Source: a bacterium (lineage in GTDB: Bacteria; Pseudomonadota; Alphaproteobacteria; Rhizobiales; Xanthobacteraceae). From it: a DNA stretch of 10,238 bases. The stretch's first letter is position 1, and each line of letters opens with the position of its first letter. A program made the position numbers and the translations under genes. A model generated the notes under the pieces. That model did no database searches, was not told the origin of the DNA, and was given only the letters and a program-made list of their open reading frames with translations. Shown in pieces: positions 1-6,246 of this stretch. The stretch lies in the NCBI GenBank assembly GCA_029946075.1, contig JAQSDT010000787.1, forward strand, positions 1-10,238. Reading direction: 5' to 3'.

Positions 1-2
1 GT

Positions 3-173
3 TCCCTCGATGCGCAGAACGAAGCCCGCCTGCTCGACACCATCGCCGGCCTGCACGGACAGACGACGATCCTGCTGGTCACGCACCGGCCGACGGCGAT
101 CACCGGCGCCGACCGCCACCTCGCGCTGGTCGACGGCAGGCTGGTGGCCGCCGGCGCGATCGCCAAGCTCTAG
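3..173 (+). CDS. ABC transporter ATP-binding domain, C-terminal end (partial; likely lasso peptide exporter)
   Basis: The last 56 residues of an ABC ATPase are present; the 5' part lies outside the window. The fragment opens in the D-loop (SLDAQNEARLL), which normally follows Walker B, then has the beta strand and H-loop TTILLVTHRP with the switch histidine, and ends with a typical 'DGRLVAAG' tail. VTHRP is the style of exporter ATPases fused to a membrane domain. Lasso clusters usually encode one such exporter (the D protein, as in McjD), so export of the mature peptide is the likely role; this rests on context, since membrane segments and Walker A are not visible. It is transcribed towards the lasso operon, and its TAG (171-173) shares CTAG with the opposing nucleotidyltransferase stop, leaving no intergenic space. 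Confidence 0.85.
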   Translation, partial: SLDAQNEARLLDTIAGLHGQTTILLVTHRPTAITGADRHLALVDGRLVAAGAIAKL

Positions 174-1324
174 CGAAGGGCGGCGAGTGCCTTGGCGGCG
201 AGGCGGAAGGGTCGCGTGACGTAGTAGGCCGGCCACAGGGGCTCCGGCAGCTTCAACGCCTCGTAGTCGCCGGCGGTCGGCGTAAAAACGAGCTTCAGGA
301 CGGCTTTAACCTGGTCGAAGCGTCCATCACAAAGCGCGAGGTCGGTGAATCTCTCGCCCGGCGCCGTCGGCACGATTCCGAGGCGCATATGGCGGGCCAA
401 AGATGCGGTGAGCGAGCGCACTCGGCTGCTGCGTGCCACCAGACCCGCGAGATCGTGCGGTACTGCAACGTCAAGCAGGTGTTGCGCCAGCGAACATCCC
501 AGAAGGACCGAATTGCCGCAGCGCCTGAGTCGGGCGCGTCGATGGACATCGAGCCAGTCGAGATCGGGATGGCGGTCGATCATCAGGGCAAAGTCGCAGA
601 CCCACTTCAGCGCGTGCCAGGCTTCCTTGGTGCCGTGGCCGGCGAGCAACAGGGCCAGGTTCGCGCCCCCGACGGTCGCGACGCGATGATCGCCGATCGA
701 GATCTGCGCGGGGTCGCTCCAGATGTCGGCGGGAGCCAGGGGAAACGGCACATGGGTGCCGCTGAAGTCCCAGTGCAGGTCGATCGCGCCCATGCTGTCG
801 GCGCGGGCAAAGGCATACTGGCGCTGGTGGACGAGGAACACGCGCCGGAAAGCCTCGTCGCCCTGGGCATTGCGGTAGCCCAACTGCGACAGCAGCCGTT
901 CGGCCTCACCGATCTGCCCTTCCGGCACGATGACATCGATGTCGCTGCATTCACGGTTGGCGAGGCCGCCGTAGAGGGAAACGGCAAGCGCCAGCCCCTT
1001 GAAGGTGACGAAGGGAATTCCGCTATCGGCAAACAGACCGGCCACGCGCCGCAGTTCGTCCGACAGAGCCAGCGTCTCCACCAGATGGCGATGCTGAAAG
1101 GCTTCCAGGGCTTCCCTGGCACTTGCCGGAACGATATCCCACGCCACATCGCTCAGGCACCGGAACAGGCTCGGCCGCACCCCGTGATATTCTGCGATTT
1201 CGATCAGATGGGGGTAGTCGACGCCTTGGCGCAGGACGTCACGGATTCTCGTCAGGTCGGGTTTCGGCCGCGCCACCCGACACAGCAGCTCGAATTCAAC
1301 GACACCTGTTCGATCGTCCGGCAC
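170..1324 (-). CDS. Nucleotidyltransferase family protein (NTP_transf_5 type) of the lasso cluster
   Basis: 384 residues from a GTG start with AGG and GAGG Shine-Dalgarno-like sequences 5-10 bases upstream. The nucleotidyltransferase signature is intact: FKG at 108-110, then GG (119-120), R124 and the DID pair D128/D130, with a candidate third metal-binding Asp in IDLHW at D182. This layout (GG..R..DxD..D) matches the uncharacterised NTP_transf_5 group, which recurs in lasso clusters, notably those that also carry an HPr-kinase-like enzyme as in Paenibacillus. The expected chemistry is transfer of a nucleotidyl group to a hydroxyl or phosphate, but the acceptor is unknown; the lasso peptide or its phosphate is an inference. 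The gene begins 101 bases after the precursor stop with no terminator-like hairpin plus T-run between them, so it is probably in the same transcript. Its TAG overlaps the convergent ABC gene. Confidence 0.85.
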   Translation of the reverse strand: MPDDRTGVVEFELLCRVARPKPDLTRIRDVLRQGVDYPHLIEIAEYHGVRPSLFRCLSDVAWDIVPASAREALEAFQHRHLVETLALSDELRRVAGLFADSGIPFVTFKGLALAVSLYGGLANRECSDIDVIVPEGQIGEAERLLSQLGYRNAQGDEAFRRVFLVHQRQYAFARADSMGAIDLHWDFSGTHVPFPLAPADIWSDPAQISIGDHRVATVGGANLALLLAGHGTKEAWHALKWVCDFALMIDRHPDLDWLDVHRRARLRRCGNSVLLGCSLAQHLLDVAVPHDLAGLVARSSRVRSLTASLARHMRLGIVPTAPGERFTDLALCDGRFDQVKAVLKLVFTPTAGDYEALKLPEPLWPAYYVTRPFRLAAKALAALR

Positions 1325-1425
1325 CGGCGCCTACCTCGGAAATCGAAAGCCGGCGAAACGAAGACCCATTCACTATTCGCGCTCGAGCGACTGCAGCTCA
1401 TGTCGCCAGAGGATATTGGGTCGCT

Positions 1426-1629
1426 TCAGCCCCCGGCAACGTGCAATCCGCCACGTCCCGTAAAGTGGTTCGACTTGGACTTGCTGCCGTCTGAAACCTT
1501 GCCGCTGCTCTTGGCCATCGTCACATCGCGCAGGGCGCCCATCTTGGTGAGGACCGGCTTTTGATAAAGCTTCTTCACCGACGCTTTGTGTGAACCCGGA
1601 GCCTGATTGTTGTTGATGGTGTCGGTCAT
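1426..1629 (-). CDS. Lasso peptide precursor (A peptide)
   Basis: 67-residue peptide from an ATG with AAAGG seven bases upstream. Residues 22-37 carry the lasso leader signature: Y22, P25, L27, G31 and the penultimate leader Thr37 (YQKPVLTKMG, then LRDVT). Y/P/L are the residues bound by the B1 recognition domain, and the Thr marks cleavage one residue later, after Met38. The predicted core therefore starts at Ala39 with AKSSGKVSD. The only acidic residue after the cleavage site is Asp47, which is core residue 9, so an Ala1-Asp9 macrolactam (9-residue ring) is the only standard ring available. The tail is about 20 residues, rich in Ser, Lys and Gly, with His-Phe (core 17-18) as candidate plug, a GRGG motif (core 20-23) and a Gly-Gly end. 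Ala1/Asp9 rings are known, for example in paeninodin. Strong as a family call; ring and plug are predictions. Confidence 0.9.
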   Translation of the reverse strand: MTDTINNNQAPGSHKASVKKLYQKPVLTKMGALRDVTMAKSSGKVSDGSKSKSNHFTGRGGLHVAGG

Positions 1630-1649
1630 ACCAAAGCCTTTCGGGTGGA

Positions 1650-1699
1650 CATCCTCAAATTAGCATAGCCGCACAATGCAGAGCCAGCGGATGAGGATG
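1650..1699 (-). promoter_or_regulatory. Predicted mRNA stem-loop between B1 and the precursor gene
   Basis: CATCCTCA (transcript sense, 1699-1692) pairs perfectly with TGAGGATG (1657-1650), an 8-bp stem enclosing 34 bases. Inside the loop CCGC and GCGG can form a further 4-bp stem. There is no T-run, so it is not a typical terminator. It lies about 20 bases upstream of the precursor start, and an 8-bp direct repeat (ttcgggtg at 1640-1647 and 1703-1710) flanks it. It could stabilise or process the transcript so that precursor is made in excess of enzymes; this is inference. Confidence 0.35.
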
Positions 1700-1710
1700 A
1701 ACTTCGGGTG

Positions 1711-1989
1711 TCATTCGACGACGTTGACGAGGCCTTCTTCGCGTAAGTTCGCCAGAATTTGCACGACATCGGTCCGGCACTCGTCCGGCGACACCTCGAA
1801 CTCGGCCTCGATCGACGCACAAAGATCGGCCACCGACCGGGGCTGCTCGAGTGCATCCCAAATCCAGGCGCCCACGCCCTGAAGGCCGAAGTAAATCGCG
1901 CGCTCGGTATGGAGGATCGCGACTTCCTCATGGATCTTGCAGGAAACCTGATGCGTCGATCGCTGGAAAGTGGCCGCTGTCGCACCCAC
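1711..1989 (-). CDS. Lasso peptide B1 protein: PqqD-like RiPP recognition element
   Basis: 92 residues, the usual size of a stand-alone RiPP recognition element. The GTG start is fixed by AAGGA six bases upstream. The pattern matches PqqD/B1 proteins: an N-terminal beta region (EEVAILHTERAIYFGLQGVG, residues 21-40), the 'GAWIWDAL' helix (40-47), PRSVADL and a winged-helix-like C-terminal part ending in LREEGLV. The protein should bind the precursor leader through Y22/P25/L27 and deliver it to the B2 peptidase encoded two genes upstream. It lies about 90 bases after the cyclase gene and about 80 bases before the precursor, so recognition protein and substrate are produced side by side. No odd residues seen. 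Confidence 0.9.
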   Translation of the reverse strand: MGATAATFQRSTHQVSCKIHEEVAILHTERAIYFGLQGVGAWIWDALEQPRSVADLCASIEAEFEVSPDECRTDVVQILANLREEGLVNVVE

Positions 1990-2061
1990 GCGATATCCTT
2001 TCAGTCCGATTGCAGAATTCTCACGCTTGGTAACTAGCCGGACAGGAGGCTAAAAGCAATA

Positions 2062-2082
2062 AACCATAATAAATTAGTGGTT
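2062..2082 (-). promoter_or_regulatory. AT-rich element between C and B1: possible -10 box or weak terminator
   Basis: This sits in the 91-base gap (1990-2080) and is far more AT-rich than anything around it. In transcript sense, AACCA (2082-2078) and TGGTT (2066-2062) form a weak 5-bp stem followed by T-rich TATTGCTTTT, resembling a poor intrinsic terminator. The same stretch contains TATTAT (2071-2066), 5 of 6 matches to a sigma70 -10 box, but no convincing -35 lies 16-18 bases upstream. Either reading would partly uncouple B1-A-nucleotidyltransferase expression from the kinase-B2-C part. No gene is visible in the gap. Confidence 0.3.
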
Positions 2083-2631
2083 AATTAAGATCGAGCGTGA
2101 GCCAGTGATCCAGCGCGAAAACGGACAGCGCTGGCCACACCATGAATTCCTGAACCGAATTGGCCGAGATTTGTCTGACGTCGACATACTTCTCCAGCTG
2201 GCCATTGGCCATGAATTCGGACGTGCATCGAATGCTGGACAGAATTGGAATGATGTCTTCCTCGGGCATCGGGGTCTTTTCACGCTGCAGCAGTTCGTCC
2301 GGCATCCGGCCTCGCATGGCCTCGCGGACAAGCTGCTTTTTCCACGCCCAAGGGATCGGCGGAACGGAAAGCATGTATTCAAGGACACGAATGTCGAGAT
2401 AGGGATGGCGCCACACCGCCGACCCCAAGGTTTCGTCGAAATCAAAGTCGGCGAAATGACTCTGCCATATCGGGCCGGTCAAGGAGGCGATCGCAGTCGG
2501 ATGCCACGGGTGAGACGTGTCGCCGCCTTCGCCCAGGGCCCGAACACGCTCGGCCAAGTGATGATGATCGGCAAAGTCCCGATTGAGCCAGCGCGGCAGC
2601 GGAGGAACGGGCTGTTCGGCCGGCTGCGGGC

Positions 2632-2661
2632 CGGCATGACGACGCCCGGCATGACGACGCA
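2632..2661. repeat. Two tandem 15-bp units inside the cyclase gene
   Basis: The unit CGGCATGACGACGCC is followed immediately by a copy differing only in the last base. It is in frame and gives RRHAG twice in the cyclase protein, in what appears to be a linker before the final conserved part of the synthetase domain. This looks like a small slippage duplication that leaves the frame intact. Confidence 0.6.
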
Positions 2662-3583
2662 CGGTTTGCCGCCATCCCCTCAGGCCCTTGACCCTGATGT
2701 ACTGGAACAGCGCCACGCCAAGCCGGCCCCACGCACGACGTCCAAGCAGCCACGACAGATAGGCGTTTCGTTCAAGCACCAGGGCGTTGTCCGGCCCCTC
2801 GCCATCGAACCAGACGGACGCTTCGCCTGCCTGCTCACTGATCATCTGGCGCCGGTATCGGGCATCGAACATCCCTACCGACGGTTCAGCCGGCCGCATC
2901 CCGTGAGACCGCCAGTCGGAGTCATGATCCGCCGTGTCCCATCGTCTCAGCCGCAGTTTGATCCCGAGATGACGGGCGGCGAGGGAGGCGAAATAGTCTT
3001 CCTTGAGATGGGCAAATTCCTCGCTGTAGATGGAATCTCCAACGACCCGTGACGGGCTGCCCGCGACACCTACCGCGCATGCCGCCAGCGTTGTCGAATC
3101 GAGACCGCCGCTCATGGAGATGCCCACCTTGCCAGGCGGCATCCGATCTGCAATGGCCAGCGCCAGCAGGCTGCGGAAGCGTTCGGTATAGGTCGCGCGG
3201 TCGCGGAAATGGACTGGCTCGACAATCTCCAGACGCCAGTATCGCCTGATGTATGGGCCGGACTCGTCCAATCTCAGGACGTGGGCAGGCGCAAGCCGCT
3301 GGACGGCGCGATAGACGGTGCGTTCGAATTCACGGCAAAAGCCCAGCGTGAGAAGATCGGCGACCCAATAGTCATCGAGTTCCTGGCTGACCGATGGCCG
3401 ACGGATCATCCAGTCGAGCGTATCGCCGACGAACCAGGCTTCTCCGATCCGGGCATGGAAGAGAGCCCGTGTCCCCAGCTGGTCGCGGATGCCCAGCAGG
3501 CGCTGACGCGCATCGTCCCACAGGACGAAGGCATAGTCGCCGGACAGGAACTCGACGAACTGCTCACCCCACGCGGCATAGGC

Positions 3584-3586
3584 CTA
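3584..3586 (-). other. In-frame amber (TAG) codon within the cyclase gene
   Basis: In transcript sense the context is GAG CTT TGC CTG TAG GCC TAT GCC GCG TGG, protein ELCL-stop-AYAAW. The frame before (start 3871) and after (ATG 3409, offset 462 bases, divisible by three) is the same, and family-typical sequence continues on both sides, so no indel is needed. A single C-to-T change from CAG (Gln) is the simplest origin. TAG is the normal stop of four other genes here (ends at 170, 173, 6702 and 8515), which argues against genome-wide recoding of UAG. Confidence 0.88.
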
Positions 3587-3873
3587 CAGGCAAAGCTCGG
3601 CATCCGAAAGCGGCTCGGCGCTGTTGCCGACGGCAAGCCGCGCCTGAAGTTCGCGCCGTGCGTTCAGCCGGATGCGCCCGACAATCCAATAGCGGTCGCC
3701 CAGGCAGGCGGTGACGCACGGCTCGCCCTGGATGCTGTAAGGGCCGGCGTTCGAATGAACGAAGGCGGCCCGGCGACCGCCGCCGAACGTCTCGACGCTG
3801 CAGTCGGCTGCCACACCCAAGCGCTGCAGATCGATCGGCTCGGCACGAAGATTGAAGATGGCCGCGAACAATT

Positions 3874-4353
3874 TCAGCCCTGCGGCAAGCCACGAGCGCG
3901 CGGATCGTCGGAGATCTCGCGAGCTGAGAGTTCGCTGGCGGAGAAGTCGCCGGCTCGCCAGTTCGTGAGCTGTGTGTACGTCGCCTGCTCGTCCTCACCG
4001 ATCAGTATTCGACCCTCGTGAACGACCCAGGCGTGGGCGACGAGACCGGGCTGCTGCCTGGCGATGCCGATGTGCAGTTCGGATACGTAGCCCTCGGCCG
4101 ACAACAGCCGCTGCAGCGCAAGCGCCGAGCCCAGACACGTCGTGCCGGGGGTCCAGCGCGACGCTGTACGAACGGCCCAGACGATGCGGTCGACAGGCTT
4201 CGCGCCCCGCTCGAGGCGGCCTGCCCAGCGCCGCAGGCGCTCGATGGTCCAGGCATGCAACGCAACTCGAACAAGGACGAGTGTCGCAAATGCCTCGATC
4301 AGCAGGCGTCGGTCGCTCCATGACAAGGCACAGAAGGCGGCCACCTGCCTCAC
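3874..4353 (-). CDS. Lasso peptide B2 leader peptidase (transglutaminase-like cysteine protease)
   Basis: 159 residues, the usual size of a split B2 protein. The GTG start overlaps the kinase stop as GTGA, indicating translational coupling; the C gene follows after 2 bases. The N-terminal part (LSWSDRRLLIEAFATLVLVRVA split over residues 10-31) is the hydrophobic helix typical of the family. The catalytic Cys is C73 in TTCLGSALALQRLL and the catalytic His is H107 in VAHAWV. The acidic third member should lie about 12 residues later; position 119 is Gly, with E120 and D121 adjacent, so its identity is uncertain. With B1 it should cut the precursor after Met38, freeing Ala39 for ring closure. 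Confidence 0.9.
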   Translation of the reverse strand: MRQVAAFCALSWSDRRLLIEAFATLVLVRVALHAWTIERLRRWAGRLERGAKPVDRIVWAVRTASRWTPGTTCLGSALALQRLLSAEGYVSELHIGIARQQPGLVAHAWVVHEGRILIGEDEQATYTQLTNWRAGDFSASELSAREISDDPRARGLPQG

Positions 4354-5294
4354 TGGATGACTCGACGGATTTCTGCAGCGACCTTGTCCATGACGTCGAA
4401 ATTCCTGGGGTAGCGCAGTTCATAAATCGGAAGGGTGCCGGCGACACGCGCCGCGAACCGGATCTGCCGCGCGAGTCTGCTCGGTTCAGCATACCGCGTG
4501 TCCATCGTCGAGGATATGAGAATGGTCGCCAGGTCGAGGCCGACCAGCCGGGCGCTCGACACGCCCTCGATCGGGCCCTGTTCGTCCGGGTGCCCGATAT
4601 GGAACAAGGCGGAAAGGCGCATCGGAACTCGACCGGCCGGGACCTTCTCGCGCGGCTGGACCATGATCTTGCCGCTCAGCGGGTTGAAATGGCCATGCGA
4701 CACAGCAGCGGGCAGAAACCGGTTGCCGGGCTCGTCGAGCAGCTTGAGCCGGTACGGGCCGGGATAGACGAGCAGGGCATCGCCGGCGAATTTGACGCGC
4801 AGCATGTCGTCGGTGATCAGATCGGCGCCGTGGCTGATGAGGAAGGCCGCAAGTGTGGACTTCCCCGCGCCGCTCAGACCTAGCAGGCCGACCGCGCGGC
4901 CGTCGATATCGACCACGGTCGCGTGCAGCGGCTCTTCACCCTGGAGGGTGAGCGACGCGCTGACGACGAAGTTCATCAGGTTTGCTTCGAACGACCTCTG
5001 GTCGACATCTCCCATCTTGCGGCAGACCACATCGCGTCCATCGGCCGAGATCACCGCCTCGAAGACGACATCGGCCTTCATGTAAACGCTGCCGTCCGCG
5101 AGCACGACGTGCTGAACCCAGTCGTCCGGATCCGGGGCCCTCGCCGGCCTGATGGTCTGGAAGTATTCCGGCGACCCGAAGACGACCTTGATCGCAGGCT
5201 CGCCCCGCCATTCGCCGACTTCGTCGACCGACGTCAGGCGCAGCTCACTTTCGACCACGAGGCCGTAGATCATGTACCGGCAAGAGCTTGTCAC
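4350..5294 (-). CDS. HPr-kinase-like lasso peptide kinase
   Basis: 314 residues from the chosen GTG, which has AGGA six bases upstream. A longer GTG (5336) falls inside a dyad repeat, and ATG 5273 also fits the family N-terminus (MIYGLVVESELRL). The P-loop is GLSGAGKST at 139-147, followed by LITDD at 159-163, the HprK-type metal/catalytic acidic site. Such kinases are recurrent lasso tailoring enzymes: PadeK and ThcoK phosphorylate the hydroxyl of a C-terminal Ser in their precursors. This precursor ends in Gly-Gly, so the acceptor here must differ, with several Ser residues and one Thr available in the core, or be another molecule. It is the first gene of the operon and its TGA overlaps the B2 GTG. 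A role in sensing or immunity cannot be excluded. Confidence 0.85.
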   Translation of the reverse strand: MTSSCRYMIYGLVVESELRLTSVDEVGEWRGEPAIKVVFGSPEYFQTIRPARAPDPDDWVQHVVLADGSVYMKADVVFEAVISADGRDVVCRKMGDVDQRSFEANLMNFVVSASLTLQGEEPLHATVVDIDGRAVGLLGLSGAGKSTLAAFLISHGADLITDDMLRVKFAGDALLVYPGPYRLKLLDEPGNRFLPAAVSHGHFNPLSGKIMVQPREKVPAGRVPMRLSALFHIGHPDEQGPIEGVSSARLVGLDLATILISSTMDTRYAEPSRLARQIRFAARVAGTLPIYELRYPRNFDVMDKVAAEIRRVIQ

Positions 5295-5446
5295 ACGAAA
5301 TCCTGACTGTCGTACGCCCAGCGGCGTATCGATCACGCCGCAAACTTGATATCGTCGGTCCCATTGCAGGATACTTCCGCTGCTTCAAATGCTTATCCTT
5401 CAACGGAAAAAATGACAATCGTCGGAACCAACCAGCAGATGCGCCT
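5295..5446. promoter_or_regulatory. Divergent intergenic region, probable promoters of the lasso operon (-) and the dioxygenase pair (+)
   Basis: About 150 bases separate the divergent starts of the kinase and the PhyH-type gene, so both promoters should lie here. On the minus strand TTGTCA (5418-5413) and GATAAG (5397-5392) resemble -35 and -10 boxes but are only 15 bases apart, shorter than ideal. On the plus strand no convincing pair was seen. The region is richer in A/T than the flanking genes around 5385-5420. No coding signal seen. Confidence 0.35.
5321..5341. promoter_or_regulatory. Perfect dyad repeat, candidate operator in the divergent region
   Basis: GCGGCGT (5321-5327) and ACGCCGC (5335-5341) are perfect inverted copies separated by 7 bases, giving half-sites whose centres are 14 bases apart. 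That geometry suits a dimeric repressor, or a short hairpin in the kinase 5' UTR. It covers the most upstream GTG available to the kinase (5336), one reason for preferring the later start. The binding protein is not identifiable here. Confidence 0.4.
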
Positions 5447-6229
5447 ATGATCAGAATTGATTGCCGCGGCGTCGCGACCGGCGACCTCGCCAACTCTGCA
5501 GAAATCAAGGCCGCCCACGATTGCTTCGTCAGGCATGGCTACGCGATCCTCGATCATGTCGTTCCCGAAGACCGAATTCAGGCGTTACTTGCCGAGTTCA
5601 ACGGCCACTATGCCCAATACCTGCGCGACCAGGAGGCGTCGGACTCCCTGGAGGTCGGCGGGCGCCGCTTCATGTTCGCGCTTCGGTTTTCTGGAGCTCT
5701 CGGCGACCCGCTCGTCTATGCCAATCCTTTCGTCGTTGCCCTGGTGCGCATGGTGCTCGACAACGACGCGATCCTCGAGGCCTTCGGCGCGATCACCTCT
5801 CTCAGCGGCGCGGAGGCCCAGCACATTCACCGCGACGGGCCGCATCTCTTCAGCTCGGAAATCTCGACCCTGCTTCCGGCCCACGCGCTGACCTTCGCCC
5901 TGCCGCTGGTGGAGATGAACGACCTCCATGGCACGACCGCCATCTGGCCGGGAAGCCATCGGTGGAAGAGCATGAACAATGAAATCACGCCGGAAATCCC
6001 GACGATCCAGCCGGGCTCCTGCGTGCTCTGGGACTTCCGGCTCTACCACCGCGGAACAGAAAATCGATCCGAGCATCCGCGCCCGATGGTCTACGCCACC
6101 TACGCAAGACGCTGGTATCAGGATCCGGTCAATTTCATGAAGGAAAAGATGCAGCGGCTGATCTTCGATCCGGGCTTCGTCCACGGCGTGCCTGAGGACG
6201 TCCGGCCGCTTTTCTCGCATGTCCGTTGA
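5447..6229 (+). CDS. Phytanoyl-CoA dioxygenase (PhyH)-type Fe(II)/2-oxoglutarate oxygenase
   Basis: 260 residues from ATG 5447, where family-like sequence begins; the frame is open further upstream but that part is not conserved-looking and runs through the intergenic region. The iron triad is H128-x-D130 (HIHRD) and H201 (YHRGT), and R212 (or R207) can bind the 2-oxoglutarate carboxylate. WPGSHRWK (167-174) and WDFRLYHRG are typical of PhyH hydroxylases of small molecules and peptides. No strong Shine-Dalgarno sequence was seen. It is divergent from the lasso operon and its TGA lies 17 bases before the ATG of a second oxygenase, so the two are probably one transcript. 2OG oxygenases that hydroxylate lasso peptides are known (CanE, canucin); that this one does so is inference. 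Confidence 0.86.
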   Translation: MIRIDCRGVATGDLANSAEIKAAHDCFVRHGYAILDHVVPEDRIQALLAEFNGHYAQYLRDQEASDSLEVGGRRFMFALRFSGALGDPLVYANPFVVALVRMVLDNDAILEAFGAITSLSGAEAQHIHRDGPHLFSSEISTLLPAHALTFALPLVEMNDLHGTTAIWPGSHRWKSMNNEITPEIPTIQPGSCVLWDFRLYHRGTENRSEHPRPMVYATYARRWYQDPVNFMKEKMQRLIFDPGFVHGVPEDVRPLFSHVR

Positions 6230-6246
6230 GGGATGCGGCTGACGAT

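Larger units (their letters stand above)
2081..3871 (-). pseudogene. Lasso cyclase C protein (asparagine synthetase B-like), interrupted by an in-frame amber codon
   Basis: One continuous frame of 596 codons from a TTG two bases after the B2 stop, with AGGG upstream. Codon 96 is TAG. Residues 1-95 (starting MFAAIFNLR) and 97 onward (AYAAWGEQF, then GDYAFVLWDD and LLGIRDQLGTRALF) form the class II glutamine-amidotransferase fold. The synthetase half follows, with the ATP pyrophosphate loop SGGLDST at about 254-260. Residue 2 is Phe, so the Cys nucleophile of true amidotransferases is absent, as expected for lasso cyclases, which adenylate the core Asp/Glu side chain and close the ring with the N-terminal amine. 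As read, the products are a 95-residue fragment and, at best, a restart at ATG 3409 lacking about 154 N-terminal residues; no ATG, GTG or TTG lies in frame between. Sequencing error, recent null mutation or readthrough are the alternatives. Confidence 0.87.

Noticed and set aside
1374..1387. Palindrome CGCTCGAGCG between the precursor and the nucleotidyltransferase, considered as a terminator.
   Set aside because: It has no loop and no T-run, so it would not form a normal intrinsic terminator.
1426..1503. Alternative core starts at Gly43 or Gly48 of the precursor.
   Set aside because: From Gly43 the only Asp would be residue 5, too small for a lasso ring, and after Gly48 there is no acidic residue. 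Only Ala39 agrees with Thr37 at the penultimate leader position and Asp at 9.
389..1564. A 391-codon open frame on the plus strand opposite the nucleotidyltransferase and precursor genes.
   Set aside because: It resembles no family and mirrors GC-rich codon bias of the genes on the other strand, which have clear motifs and ribosome sites.
3406..3636. A frameshift as the cause of the break in the cyclase gene, suggested by another open frame over the gap.
   Set aside because: The parts before and after the stop are in the same frame (462 bases apart, divisible by three), and the intervening frame reads as good cyclase sequence. Only one substitution is needed.
3209..4883. Long plus-strand frames (3209-4021 and 3972-4883) opposite the cyclase, B2 and kinase genes.
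   Set aside because: No recognisable motifs; they are antisense shadows of genes with full catalytic signatures.
5351..5425. Direct repeat ATCGTCGG at 5351-5358 and 5418-5425 in the divergent region.
   Set aside because: An 8-base repeat 67 bases apart with no symmetry or spacing that suggests a binding site; chance is a fair explanation.
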